This document shows positions 43,132 through 52,084 of a stretch of 64,000 nt of DNA, one piece after another. The translations under genes and the position numbers were made by a program. Within the stretch, counting starts at the first letter, position 1; every line of letters starts with the position of its first letter. The stretch is from Variovorax sp. EL159 (GTDB lineage: Bacteria > Pseudomonadota > Gammaproteobacteria > Burkholderiales > Burkholderiaceae_C). The DNA lies in assembly GCF_900100965.1 (NCBI RefSeq), contig NZ_FMUJ01000003.1, forward strand, positions 434,001 to 498,000, in the 5' to 3' direction. The notes beneath the pieces were generated by a model, which saw nothing but the letters and a program-made list of their open reading frames with translations, ran no database searches and had not been told where the DNA came from.

Positions 43132-45237
43132 TCAGGCGAACTGCTTGCCTTCGGCGACCAGCTTCTGGATCAGCGGTGCGGGTTGCCAGAACTCGGCGTC
43201 GTCGCGCGGGTTCTTGGCAAAGCGCTTCATCGACTCGGCCACGTTGTACAGGCCGACTTGCGATGCGTAGTGCATCGGGCCGCCGCGCCAGATCGGGAAG
43301 CCATAGCCGGTGAGGTACACCATGTCGATGTCGCCCGACTTCGAGGCAATGCCGTCCTCGAGGATGTGCGCGCCTTCGTTGACGAGGGCATACACCAGGC
43401 GTTGCACGATTTCTTCATCGGAAATCTTGCGCGGCGTGATGCCCAGCTCTTTGCGGTGGTCTTCGATCATCTTGTTGACGAGCTCCGACGGAATCGCATC
43501 GCGCTTGCCGGCCTGGTAGTCGTACCACCCTGCCCCGGTCTTCTGGCCGAAGCGGCCCAGTTCGCAGAGCTTGTCGGCCGTGCGGCTGTACTTCATGTCG
43601 GCGCGCTCGGTGGCGCGGCGCTTGCGAATGGCCCAACCGATGTCGTTGCCGGCCAGGTCGCCCATGCGGAACGGGCCCATGGCAAAGCCGAACTTCTCGA
43701 TGGCCTTGTCGACCTGCTGCGGCAGCGCACCTTCGTCCAGCAGGAAGCCGGCCTGGCGCGAGTACTGCTCGATCATGCGGTTGCCGATGAAGCCGTCGCA
43801 CACGCCCGAGACCACCGAGGTCTTCTTGATCTTCTTGCCGATGGCCATGACCGTGGCGAGCACGTCCTTGGCGGTGGCCTTGCCGCGCACCACTTCGAGC
43901 AGCTTCATCACGTTGGCCGGGCTGAAGAAGTGCATGCCGACCACGTCCTGCGGACGCTCGGTGAACGCGGCGATCTTGTCGACGTCGAGCGTCGAGGTGT
44001 TCGAGGCCAGGATCGCGCCCTTCTTGGCGACGCGGTCGAGTTCCTTGAAGACCTTTTCCTTGACGCCGATTTCTTCGAACACGGCTTCGATGATGAGGTC
44101 GGCGTCTTTCAGGTCGTCGTAGCTCAGCGTGGTGCTCAGCAGCGCCATGCGCTGCTCGTACTTGTCCTGCTTGAGCTTGCCCTTCTTGACCTGGGCTTCG
44201 TAGTTCTTCTTGATGGTGGCCACGCCGCGGTCGAGCGCTTCCTGCTTCATCTCGAGGATCTTGACGGGGATGCCCGCGTTCAGGAAGTTCATCGAGATGC
44301 CGCCGCCCATGGTGCCGGCGCCGATCACGCCCACGGCCTTGATCTCGCGCTTGGGCGTGTCTTCGGGCACGTCGGGGATCTTGCTCGCGGCGCGCTCGGC
44401 CATGAACAGGTGGCGCAGCGACAGCGACTCGGGCGTGAACATCAGCGCAGTGAAGAGGCGCCGTTCTTCGGCCATGCCGTCTTCGAACTTCATCTTCGTG
44501 GCGGCTTGCACGGCCTCGATGCACTTCAGCGGTGCCGGGTAGTTCTTGGACATGGCGCCGACCATGTTCTTGGTGAACTGGAAGTACGCGTCGCCTTGCG
44601 GGTGCTTGCACGGCAGGTTGCGCACCAGCGGCAGCGCCTCGCCGGTCTTGCCGGCCACGCTCTTGGCGAAGGCCACGGCTTCTTCGAACACCGATTCGGC
44701 CGATGCGGCCAGCTTGTCGAACAGCTTCTGGCCGGGCAGGCTGGCCAGCACTTCGGAGCGCACGGCTTCGCCGCTCACGATCATGTTCAGCGCGGTTTCC
44801 ACGCCGAGCACGCGTGGCAGGCGTTGCGTGCCGCCGGCGCCGGGCAGCAGGCCCAGCTTGACTTCGGGCAGTGCCACGGCGGTGCCGGGTGCGGCCACGC
44901 GGTAGTGGCAGCCCAGGGCCAGTTCGAGGCCGCCGCCCATGCACACCGAGTGGATGGCGGCGACGATGGGCTTGGGCGAAGCTTCGAGCGCCAGGATCAC
45001 GCTCAGCAGGTTGGGCTCTTGCAGCGCCTTGGGCGTGCCGAATTCCTTGATGTCCGCGCCGCCCGAGAACGCCTTGCCGGCGCCCGTGAGGACGATGGCC
45101 TTGACGGCGTCGTCGGCATTGGCCTTGGCCAGCCCATCGGTGATGCCGATGCGGGTCGAGAAACCGAGACCGTTGACCGGAGGGTTGGTCAGTGTGATCA
45201 CGGCGACATCGCCGAGCACTTTGTATTCAGCCGTCAT
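43132..45237 (-). CDS. fadB: Enoyl-CoA hydratase / 3-hydroxyacyl-CoA dehydrogenase fusion
   Basis: 701-aa two-activity beta-oxidation enzyme. Hydratase half: [30 protein letters not shown] (oxyanion hole), [39 protein letters not shown] (both catalytic Glu regions). Dehydrogenase half: [22 protein letters not shown] (NAD loop, about 310), [13 protein letters not shown] and [17 protein letters not shown]. Domain order is hydratase first, as in FadB and peroxisomal bifunctional enzymes. AAGGAA ahead of the ATG. Confidence 0.95.
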   Translation of the reverse strand: MTAEYKVLGDVAVITLTNPPVNGLGFSTRIGITDGLAKANADDAVKAIVLTGAGKAFSGGADIKEFGTPKALQEPNLLSVILALEASPKPIVAAIHSVCMGGGLELALGCHYRVAAPGTAVALPEVKLGLLPGAGGTQRLPRVLGVETALNMIVSGEAVRSEVLASLPGQKLFDKLAASAESVFEEAVAFAKSVAGKTGEALPLVRNLPCKHPQGDAYFQFTKNMVGAMSKNYPAPLKCIEAVQAATKMKFEDGMAEERRLFTALMFTPESLSLRHLFMAERAASKIPDVPEDTPKREIKAVGVIGAGTMGGGISMNFLNAGIPVKILEMKQEALDRGVATIKKNYEAQVKKGKLKQDKYEQRMALLSTTLSYDDLKDADLIIEAVFEEIGVKEKVFKELDRVAKKGAILASNTSTLDVDKIAAFTERPQDVVGMHFFSPANVMKLLEVVRGKATAKDVLATVMAIGKKIKKTSVVSGVCDGFIGNRMIEQYSRQAGFLLDEGALPQQVDKAIEKFGFAMGPFRMGDLAGNDIGWAIRKRRATERADMKYSRTADKLCELGRFGQKTGAGWYDYQAGKRDAIPSELVNKMIEDHRKELGITPRKISDEEIVQRLVYALVNEGAHILEDGIASKSGDIDMVYLTGYGFPIWRGGPMHYASQVGLYNVAESMKRFAKNPRDDAEFWQPAPLIQKLVAEGKQFA

Positions 45238-45381
45238 GCTGCGTTCCTTGGTGTGTGAAGAAAAAGAAGAAAAAGCACGAGTGTTCTTTTTCGGGGGATT
45301 CTAGGCGTTTGTGGCGACGCAACAATGGCACGCAGTCGCTGTCGAGACAAGGCCTTCCATGAAGAGAGCGGGCCCTTTGGG

Positions 45382-45420
45382 AAACACCGCGGAACCGGCG
45401 TTGCCGGGGCCGCGGGTGTT
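45382..45420 (-). terminator. Long hairpin downstream of livF
   Basis: In the 205-nt gap between livF and the fadB-like gene. On the minus strand AACACCCGCGG pairs with CCGCGGTGTT around an inner CCGG/CCGG. It would fit termination of the transporter transcript, but only a weak T-poor tail follows, so Rho-assisted ending is possible. Confidence 0.5.
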
Positions 45421-45442
45421 GCCTTCTGCAAGGGGGTTTGCC

Positions 45443-46138
45443 CTAAACCTCCAGCCACTCCTTGCGGGTGGTGGCGTCGGCGCGCAGGCTGTCGGGCGTG
45501 CCGTCGAACACGATGCTGCCGTGGCCCATGACGAGCGCGCGGTCGGAGATCTGCATCGCGATGGTGAGCTTCTGCTCGATCAGCAGCACCGAGATGCCCT
45601 TGTCCTTCAGCGTGCGCAGGTACTGCCCCACCAGCTCGACGATCTTGGGCGCGAGGCCCTCGGTCGGCTCGTCGATGATGATGAGATCGGGATCGCCCAT
45701 CAGCGTGCGGCACAGCGTGAGCATCTGCTGCTCGCCGCCCGAAAGCACGCCGGCCTCGGTGTGCTGGCGCTCCTTCAGGCGCGGGAACATGCCGTACATG
45801 TCGTCGAACGACCAGCGGCTGCCCTTGCCCGAACCCTTCTGCCCCAGCAGCAGGTTCTGGTGCACCGTGAGCTTGGGGAAGATGTCGCGGTTCTCGGGCA
45901 CGTAGCCGATGCCGAAGTGCGCGATCTCGTAGGCCTTGCGGCGCAGGATGTCCTGGCCCTTCCAGTGCAGTCCGCCCTCGGCATGCACCAGGCCCATGAT
46001 GGCCTTGGCAGTGGTCGAGCGGCCCGAGCCGTTGCGGCCCAGCAGCGCGACGATCTCGCCGGGGTTCACGTCGAAGGAAACGCCATGCAGCACATGGCTC
46101 TTGCCGTAGTAGGCGTGGATGTCTTGAAGCTTCAGCAT
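45443..46138 (-). CDS. livF: Branched-chain amino acid-type ABC transporter ATPase LivF
   Basis: 231 aa. LSGGEQQML signature and LIIIDEPTEGLAP Walker B are normal, and YVPENRDIFPKLTVHQNL is the LivF Q-loop region. The P-loop reads LLGRNGSGRSTTAK, so the invariant lysine is Arg40 (codon CGC). LivG in the same operon has a normal lysine. Last gene of the transporter; one base after the livG stop. The chain is otherwise full length, so this is not a decayed gene. Confidence 0.93.
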   Translation of the reverse strand: MLKLQDIHAYYGKSHVLHGVSFDVNPGEIVALLGRNGSGRSTTAKAIMGLVHAEGGLHWKGQDILRRKAYEIAHFGIGYVPENRDIFPKLTVHQNLLLGQKGSGKGSRWSFDDMYGMFPRLKERQHTEAGVLSGGEQQMLTLCRTLMGDPDLIIIDEPTEGLAPKIVELVGQYLRTLKDKGISVLLIEQKLTIAMQISDRALVMGHGSIVFDGTPDSLRADATTRKEWLEV

Positions 46139-46139
46139 G

Positions 46140-46910
46140 TCAGTGTCCCGCTCCCTGCGCGTCAGCAACCGAGGAGCCCAGGTAGGCCTCCTGCACGCGC
46201 GCATTGGCACGCACGGCCGCGGGCGTGTCGAAGGCAATCACTTCGCCATACACCACCACCGCGATCTTGTCGGCCAGGCCGAAGACCACGCCCATGTCGT
46301 GCTCGACCGTCAGCAGCGTCTTGCCGACCGTGACGTGCTTGATGAGCGAGATGAAATGCGAGGTCTCGGTCTTGCTCATGCCGGCCGTGGGCTCGTCCAG
46401 CAAGATGACGCTGGCGCCGCCCGCGATGGTCACGCCGATCTCGAGCGCGCGCTGTTCGGCGTACGTGAGGTTGACCGCGTGCACGTCGCGCTTGCGCTCC
46501 AGCCCGATCTGGCGAACCAGCTCTTCGGTGCGCGCATTGGCGTCGTCCAGGTTCGAAAGAAAACGCAGGAAGGTGTACTTGTAGCCCAGGCTCCACAGCA
46601 CGCCGCAGCGCAGGTTCTCGAAGACGGTGAGCTTCGGAAAGATGTTGGTGATCTGGAAGCTGCGCGACAGGCCCAGCCGGTTGATCTCATACGGCTTCAT
46701 GCCGTCGATGCGCTGGCCGTTCAGCAGCACCTCGCCGCTGGTGGGCGCAAGGCGCCCGCTGATCAGGTTGAACAGCGTGGACTTGCCCGCGCCGTTCGGC
46801 CCGATGATGGCCACGCGCTCGCCCGCCGTCACCGCCAAATCGACGCCACGGATGATGTCGGTCTTGCCGAAGCTCTTTTTCAGGCCCTTGAGTTCGAGTG
46901 AATAGCTCAT
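46140..46910 (-). CDS. livG: Branched-chain amino acid-type ABC transporter ATPase LivG
   Basis: 256 aa. Normal Walker A GPNGAGKSTLFNLISG, signature YAEQRALEIG (a LivG-type variant of LSGGQ), Walker B VILLDEPTAGMS and the switch His in VEHDMGVVF. Pairs with LivF to power the permease. Start overlaps the livM stop (ATGA). Confidence 0.94.
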   Translation of the reverse strand: MSYSLELKGLKKSFGKTDIIRGVDLAVTAGERVAIIGPNGAGKSTLFNLISGRLAPTSGEVLLNGQRIDGMKPYEINRLGLSRSFQITNIFPKLTVFENLRCGVLWSLGYKYTFLRFLSNLDDANARTEELVRQIGLERKRDVHAVNLTYAEQRALEIGVTIAGGASVILLDEPTAGMSKTETSHFISLIKHVTVGKTLLTVEHDMGVVFGLADKIAVVVYGEVIAFDTPAAVRANARVQEAYLGSSVADAQGAGH

Positions 46911-48247
46911 GCCGTCTCCCGCCGCTTGATCTCGGCTTCAATTTCTTCTTGTGCCTGACCCCACACCCGCGCAAAGCGACGGCGTACGACCTCGAAGATG
47001 CCCAGGCCCACCACAAGCAACGCGGCGGCAACGACCCAGCTCGTGGCCGACGCGGTGTCCAGCGTGAGGCCCGCGAACGGCACGGTCGAGCCGAGCGCCG
47101 CGTTCAGCTGCATGTGATAGATCATCTCGACGATGGCCGCGGCGCCCGCCAGCATGATGGCCGCCCCGATGAACAGGCCCACGTAGAGCAGGTAGAAGCG
47201 CTTGATCTTGCCGAACAGCGCCACGCGCACGTTCATCATGATCAGGCTGGCCACGCCGCCCGGCGCGAACATCACCATCAGCAGGAACACCAGGCCCACG
47301 TACAGCAGCCAGGCCTTGCTGAGTTCGGACAGCAGCACCAGCGCGAACACCAGCAGTGCCGCCCCGATGATCGGCCCGAAGAAGAAGGTGGCGCCCCCCA
47401 GGAAGGTGAACAGCAGGTAGCTGCCCGAGCGCAGCCCGTTCAGGCTGTCGGCCGCGTTCACGATCTCGAAGTTGATCGCCGCCAGCCCGCCGCCGATGCC
47501 CGCGAAGAAGCCCGCGATGATGAAGGCGAAGTAGCGCACGCGCTGCGTGTTGTAGCCGATGAACTCGACGCGCTCGGGGTTGTCGCGCACCGCGTTCAGC
47601 ATGCGTCCGAGCGGCGTGCCGGTAAAGGCGAACATCAGCCCGGTGCAGATGAAGCAGTACACGGCGATCAGGTAATACACCTGGTTCTGCGGCCCGAAGT
47701 TGATGCCGAAGAACGACGCGCCATACACGCGGTTGGTGGTGATGCCGCCTTCGCCGCCGAAGAAGCTGGGGAACATCAGTGCCATCGCGGCCACCAGCTC
47801 GCCAAGGCCGAGCGTGATCATCGCGAAGGTGGTGCCCGACTTCTTGGTCGACACGTAGCCGAACACCATGGCGAAGAACATGCCGCCCAGGCCGCCCACG
47901 AGCGGAATGAGCACCAGCGGAATCGGCAGCTTGCCGGCGCCGGCCAGGTTCATCGCATGAATGGCGATGAACGAGCCCAGCCCCACGTACACCGCATGCC
48001 CGAAGCTGAGCATGCCGCCCTGCCCCAGCAGGATGTTGTAGCTCAGGCAGATGATGATGAGGTAGCCGATCTGCGACAGCATGGTCAGCGCCAGGCTGCT
48101 GGTGAAGATCATCGGCGCGACGATCAGCAGCACGGCGAACAGCGACCAGATCAGGATGCGGCCGATGTTCAGCGGCTTGAAGCGGTAGTACCGCGTGGGC
48201 GTCGGATTGGGTGCCGACGTCGGTGTCGTTGTGGTTGCAGCGGTCAT
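46907..48247 (-). CDS. livM: Branched-chain amino acid-type ABC transporter permease LivM
   Basis: 446-aa inner-membrane permease. Thr-rich cytoplasmic N-terminus of 20 residues, then about 10-11 membrane segments. LLGQGGMLSFGHAVYVGLGSF and the late GSYLLFTFLGGATFFFGPIIGAALL are family signatures. It is longer than E. coli LivM in the C-terminal half (extra helices around MLAGAAAIVEMIY and VVAAALLVVGLGIFEV). Four bases after the livH stop. Confidence 0.93.
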   Translation of the reverse strand: MTAATTTTPTSAPNPTPTRYYRFKPLNIGRILIWSLFAVLLIVAPMIFTSSLALTMLSQIGYLIIICLSYNILLGQGGMLSFGHAVYVGLGSFIAIHAMNLAGAGKLPIPLVLIPLVGGLGGMFFAMVFGYVSTKKSGTTFAMITLGLGELVAAMALMFPSFFGGEGGITTNRVYGASFFGINFGPQNQVYYLIAVYCFICTGLMFAFTGTPLGRMLNAVRDNPERVEFIGYNTQRVRYFAFIIAGFFAGIGGGLAAINFEIVNAADSLNGLRSGSYLLFTFLGGATFFFGPIIGAALLVFALVLLSELSKAWLLYVGLVFLLMVMFAPGGVASLIMMNVRVALFGKIKRFYLLYVGLFIGAAIMLAGAAAIVEMIYHMQLNAALGSTVPFAGLTLDTASATSWVVAAALLVVGLGIFEVVRRRFARVWGQAQEEIEAEIKRRETA

Positions 48248-48251
48248 GGCG

Positions 48252-49205
48252 TCAGTCCTCCCGGGTTCCGAGAAGACCCTTGGGCCTGAAGATGAGGATC
48301 AGCACCAGGAACAGGTACGGAAGAATGGGCGCCACCTGCGAGATCGTGAGCTTGAGCAGCTCGTAGCCGAAGGTCTGGTCGGTCACGGCCACGCCCAGGG
48401 CCTGCAGGCCGGTCGCGAGCGACTGGTCCATGGCCACGGCAAAGGTCTGCACCACGCCGATGATCAGCGACGACAGGAAGGCACCGGCCAGCGAGCCCAT
48501 GCCGCCGACCACCACCACCACGAAGATGATGGAGCCGACCGAACCCGCCATGGCCGGCTCGGTGACGTAGGTGTTGCCGCCGACCACGCCCGCCAGGCCG
48601 GCCAGCGCGGCACCGCCGCCGAACACCAGCATGAACACGCGCGGCACGTTGTGGCCCAGCGCCTCGACCATGTCGGGGTGCTTGAGCGCCGCCTGGATCA
48701 CCAGCCCGATGCGCGTGCGCGTGAGCAGCAGCCACACCGAGATCAGCATCAGCACCGCCACCAGCATGATGAACGAGCGCGACTTGGGGAACTGCGTGCC
48801 GTACAGCGAGAAGAGCGGGCCCTGCAGTGCCGTCGGCAGGCCGTACGGCACCGTGGAGCGGCCCCAGACCAGCTGCACGATTTCAAGGATCAGGTACGAA
48901 AGACCGAAGGTCACCAGCAGCTCGGGCACATGGCCGAACTTGTGGACGCGGCGCAGGCAATAGCGCTCGAAGGCCGCCCCCAGCACGAACACCAGCAGCG
49001 GCGCAATGAACAGCGCGGGCCAGAAGCCCAGGATGCCCGACAGCGTGTAGGCGAAATAGGCGCCCAGCATGTAGAAGCTGGCGTGCGCGAAGTTGAGCAC
49101 GCCCATCATGCTGAAGATCAGCGTGAGGCCAGAACTCAGCATGAACAACAGCAAGCCGTAGCTGACGCCGTTGAGCAGCGAGATGACGAAGAATTCGACG
49201 TTCAT
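48252..49205 (-). CDS. livH: Branched-chain amino acid-type ABC transporter permease LivH
   Basis: 317-aa inner-membrane permease with about eight membrane segments. FFVISLLNGVSYGLLLFMLSSGLTLIFSMMGVLNFAHASFYMLGAYFAY is the typical first helix pair; GGMGSLAGAFLSSLIIGVVQTF closes the channel core. First gene after the intrinsic terminator that follows the receptor gene. Confidence 0.93.
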   Translation of the reverse strand: MNVEFFVISLLNGVSYGLLLFMLSSGLTLIFSMMGVLNFAHASFYMLGAYFAYTLSGILGFWPALFIAPLLVFVLGAAFERYCLRRVHKFGHVPELLVTFGLSYLILEIVQLVWGRSTVPYGLPTALQGPLFSLYGTQFPKSRSFIMLVAVLMLISVWLLLTRTRIGLVIQAALKHPDMVEALGHNVPRVFMLVFGGGAALAGLAGVVGGNTYVTEPAMAGSVGSIIFVVVVVGGMGSLAGAFLSSLIIGVVQTFAVAMDQSLATGLQALGVAVTDQTFGYELLKLTISQVAPILPYLFLVLILIFRPKGLLGTRED

Positions 49206-49234
49206 CGGTCTTTCGTGTCGGTTGAAAAAGAAAA

Positions 49235-49259
49235 AGGCCCGAGTGTTGAAGTCGGGCCT
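49235..49259 (-). terminator. Intrinsic terminator between receptor gene and livH
   Basis: On the minus strand GGCCCGAC-(8-9 nt)-GTCGGGCC-like pairing (AGGCCCGACTTC...CTCGGGCC) is followed by TTTTTCTTTTTC. It lies 26 nt past the receptor stop and 30 nt before the livH start. Such placement lets receptor mRNA exceed permease/ATPase mRNA. Confidence 0.78.
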
Positions 49260-49284
49260 CGACCGCGTTAGCGTGCTGCCTGAC

Positions 49285-50514
49285 TCAGGGCCGCTTCATC
49301 TGGCACGTGGTGGGCGTGCTGGCCACGTAGGCGTCGTAGTACTTCACCGGTGCCAGCGTGTAGCCGGTGTTCTCCGGGCTGTACGGGTACTTCGCGCTGG
49401 CCTTCTCCCAACGGGCGATGTACAGGCCCTGCTGCAGCTGGTGGTCGGTCTTGCGCAGTTCGACGTCGCCGTTGAAGCTCTTGAACTTCATGCCTTCGAG
49501 CGCCGCCGTCACCTTGACCACGTCGGTCGACTTGGTCTTGACGAAGGCTTCGGTCAGGGCCTGGAACACGGTGTAGGCATCGGTCGTGTAGATGTCGTCG
49601 TTGAACTTCTTCTTGAAGTCCTCGGCGTACTTCTGCATCTCGCCGCCCATGTTGTAGTGGGCATAGCCGACCTGGAACACCTTGCCGTCGGACGCGGCGC
49701 CCATGGCGGTCGGCGTGCCGCTGGTCACGGCGTAGTAGGTATAGAACTTGACGTTCAGGCCCGAGTCGTTGGCCGCCTTGATGAGCAGCGCAAGGTCGGA
49801 GCCCCAGTTGCCGGTGATGACGGTGTCGGCGCCCGAAGCCTTGATCTTGGCGATGTAGGGCGAGAAGTCGCGCACCTGTGCGAGCGGGTGCAGGTCGTCG
49901 CCGACGATCTGGACGTCGGGGCGCTTGTGCTTCAGGTCTTCCTTGGCGTACTTGGAGACCTGCTGGCCGTGGGCGTAGTTCTGGCCAATGATGTAGACCT
50001 TCTTGATGTCCGGCTGGTCCTTCATGTAGGTGGTCAGCGCTTCCATCTTCATCGACGTGTCGGCGTCGAAGCGGTATTGCCAGTAGCTGCACTTGGCGTT
50101 GGTCAGCTCGGGGTCGACCGCCGCGTAGTTCAGGTACAGCGCTTCCTTGCCCGGATTGCGCGCGTTGTTCTTTTCGAGCGCATCGATGATCGCGAGCGCG
50201 GGGCCGGAGCCGTTGCCCTGAACGATGTAGCGTGCGCCCTGGTCCATGGCCGAGCGCAGTGCGCTGGTGGTTTCCTGCGGGCTGAGCTTGTTGTCGATCG
50301 CGATGATCTCGAACTTCACGCCGGCCGCGTTCTTCTTGTTGAATTCTTCGGCAAAGAACTGGAAGGTCTTGAGTTGGTTCGTTCCCACCGCAGCCATCAG
50401 GCCCGACAGCGGGTCGATCCACGCGATCTTGACGGTTTCACCCTTCTGGGCAAGCGCGCCGGTGGCACTTGCCGCGAGAACGGCTGCGGTAACGATCTTC
50501 AGAGCGAGCTTCAA
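49285..50514 (-). CDS. livK: Liv-type substrate-binding protein, copy 1 (TTG start)
   Basis: 409-aa periplasmic receptor with signal peptide (KLALKIVTAAVLAASATGALA, cut before QKG). The start is TTG at 50514, with AGGAG 7 nt ahead. This gives a chain of exactly the same length and register as the paralogue next door. Conserved ligand region: DPLSGLMAAVGTNQLKTFQF and ARYIVQGNGSGPALAI. C-terminal TTCQMKRP with Cys, and another Cys in TNAKCSYWQ, could form a disulphide. The ligand is more likely a carboxylate than a branched-chain amino acid, given the neighbours. Confidence 0.92.
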   Translation of the reverse strand: MKLALKIVTAAVLAASATGALAQKGETVKIAWIDPLSGLMAAVGTNQLKTFQFFAEEFNKKNAAGVKFEIIAIDNKLSPQETTSALRSAMDQGARYIVQGNGSGPALAIIDALEKNNARNPGKEALYLNYAAVDPELTNAKCSYWQYRFDADTSMKMEALTTYMKDQPDIKKVYIIGQNYAHGQQVSKYAKEDLKHKRPDVQIVGDDLHPLAQVRDFSPYIAKIKASGADTVITGNWGSDLALLIKAANDSGLNVKFYTYYAVTSGTPTAMGAASDGKVFQVGYAHYNMGGEMQKYAEDFKKKFNDDIYTTDAYTVFQALTEAFVKTKSTDVVKVTAALEGMKFKSFNGDVELRKTDHQLQQGLYIARWEKASAKYPYSPENTGYTLAPVKYYDAYVASTPTTCQMKRP

Positions 50515-50657
50515 TCTATATCTCCTGGTCAAACCGATTCAAAAGGCCTCACGAGAGTACAAGCGTTCGCAGCCCCTCCCCTCAGGGAATGCCCGTAAGG
50601 GAGGCGCCTCGAAGGCCCGTTTCTATCGCGCAGGCGACACCGCATTTCTCCAAATTG

Positions 50658-50692
50658 CTACCCGTGGGTAGATGACTTCTACCAACGGGTAG
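50658..50692. promoter_or_regulatory. Tandem inverted repeats CTACC...GGTAG
   Basis: CTACCC-GT-GGGTAG (50658-50671) and CTACC-AACG-GGTAG (50679-50692), 21 bp centre to centre, i.e. two helical turns. They lie 144-178 nt upstream of livK copy 1 and 22 nt past the stop of copy 2. Looks like a double operator for a dimeric regulator, or a processed hairpin pair in the mRNA between the receptors. Confidence 0.6.
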
Positions 50693-50713
50693 GAAATGCG
50701 TTCACAAAGACGC

Positions 50714-51943
50714 CTAGGGGCGCTTCATCTGGCAGGTCGTGGGCGTGCTCGCCACATACGACTCGTAATACTTCACGGGGACGTTCGTGTAACCGGTGTT
50801 TTCAGCGTCGTAGGGGTACTTGGCGCTGGCTTTTTCCCAGCGCGAGATGTACAGGCCCTGCTGCAATTGGTGGTCGGCCTTGCGCACCTCGACCTCGCCG
50901 TTGAAGCTCTTGATCTTCATGCCCTCGAGCGCGGCGGCGACCTTGACCGGATCGGTCGACTTGGTCTGCGCGAAGGCGGCGTCGAGCAGCGCGAACACGT
51001 GATAGATCGAGGCCTGCGTCAGGTCGTCGTTCATCTTCTTCTTGTAGCCCGCCATGATCTTCTGGATGTCGCCGCCCATGTTGTAGTGGGCATAGGCCAC
51101 GGTGTAGACCTTGCCGTCGGAGGTGGCGCCCATGGCCGTGGGCGTGCCGGCGCCCGGCGCGTAGTACGTCAGGAACTTGACGTTCAGGCCCGAGTCGTTG
51201 GCCGCCTTGATGAGCAGCGACAGGTCGGAGCCCCAGTTGCCGGTGATGACGGTGTCTGCGCCCGAGGCCTTGATCTTGGCGATGTAGGGCGAGAAGTCGC
51301 GCACCTGCGCCAGCGGGTGCAGGTCGTCGCCCACGATCTGGATGTCGGGGCGCTTGACCTTCAGGTCCTCCTTGGCGAACTTCGACACCTGCACGCCGTG
51401 CGCGTAGTTCTGGCCGAGGATGTAGACCTTCTTGATGTCAGGCTGGTCCTTCATCCAGGTGGTCAGCGCCTCCATCTTCATGGAGGTGTCGGCGTCGACC
51501 CGGAAGTGCCAGTAGCTGCACTTGCTGTTGGTCAGGTCGGGGTCGACCGCCGCGTAGTTCATGTACAGCAGCTCCTTGCCCGGATTGCGCGCGTTGTTCT
51601 TCTCGACAGCGTCGATGATCGCGAGCGCGGGGCCGGAGCCGTTGCCCTGCATGATGTAGCGCGCACCCTGGTCTTGCGCGGAGCGCAGCGCAGCGGTGGT
51701 TTCCTGCGGGCTGAGCTTGTTGTCGAGCGCGAGGATCTCGAACTTCACGCCCGACAGGTTCTTCTTGTTGAACTCTTCAGCAAGGTATTGCGTGGTCTTC
51801 AGCTGGTTGGTGCCCACCGCGGCCATCAGGCCCGACAGCGGGTCGAGCCAGGCGATCTTGACCGTCTCGCCCTTTTGGGCGAATGCGGCCGTCACGCTCA
51901 CCAACATTGCACAGGCAGCTACTGACTTGATAGCAAATTGCAT
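50714..51943 (-). CDS. livK: Liv-type substrate-binding protein, copy 2
   Basis: 409 aa, ATG start. About three quarters identical by eye to copy 1 over the whole length (identical runs DQPDIKKVY, GDDLHPLAQVRDFSPYIAK and TPTTCQMKRP). Signal peptide QFAIKSVAACAMLVSVTAAFA. The two differ most at about 280-330 (QASIYHVFALLDAAFAQ against TTDAYTVFQALTEAFVK), a region lining the cleft, suggesting different ligands for one permease. Tandem duplication including the upstream region: both leaders contain GTACAAGCG and CAGGGAATGCCCG (plus-strand reading). Confidence 0.93.
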   Translation of the reverse strand: MQFAIKSVAACAMLVSVTAAFAQKGETVKIAWLDPLSGLMAAVGTNQLKTTQYLAEEFNKKNLSGVKFEILALDNKLSPQETTAALRSAQDQGARYIMQGNGSGPALAIIDAVEKNNARNPGKELLYMNYAAVDPDLTNSKCSYWHFRVDADTSMKMEALTTWMKDQPDIKKVYILGQNYAHGVQVSKFAKEDLKVKRPDIQIVGDDLHPLAQVRDFSPYIAKIKASGADTVITGNWGSDLSLLIKAANDSGLNVKFLTYYAPGAGTPTAMGATSDGKVYTVAYAHYNMGGDIQKIMAGYKKKMNDDLTQASIYHVFALLDAAFAQTKSTDPVKVAAALEGMKIKSFNGEVEVRKADHQLQQGLYISRWEKASAKYPYDAENTGYTNVPVKYYESYVASTPTTCQMKRP

Positions 51944-52020
51944 GAAGAGTCTCCTGAGTGAAAGGCGGGATGCCAGCGTACAAGCGCCCTTTTTTTCGCC
52001 GCACAGGGAATGCCCGGAAG

Positions 52021-52041
52021 AAGGGCCGCCGAGGCGGCCTT
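52021..52041 (-). terminator. Hairpin downstream of the acyl-CoA ligase gene
   Basis: On the minus strand AAGGCCGCC-TC-GGCGGCCCTT, 44 nt past the ligase stop, followed by CTTCTTCC. Reasonable terminator separating the ligase from the receptor genes, with a weak U tail. Confidence 0.55.
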
Positions 52042-52084
52042 GCTATCACGTGCGCGACAGTGCGTGTGGGCTTGGCTTGTGTCT

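Noticed and set aside
42877..45258. 793-aa open frame on the + strand opposite the fadB-like gene
   Set aside because: His/Asp/Val-rich shadow of the fadB-like gene, without motifs or a ribosome site.
52000..52045. Segment CAGGGAATGCCCG plus hairpin as a copy of the intergenic element
   Set aside because: The resemblance is limited to GGGAATG; it belongs to the duplicated leader of the two receptor genes and a separate terminator hairpin.
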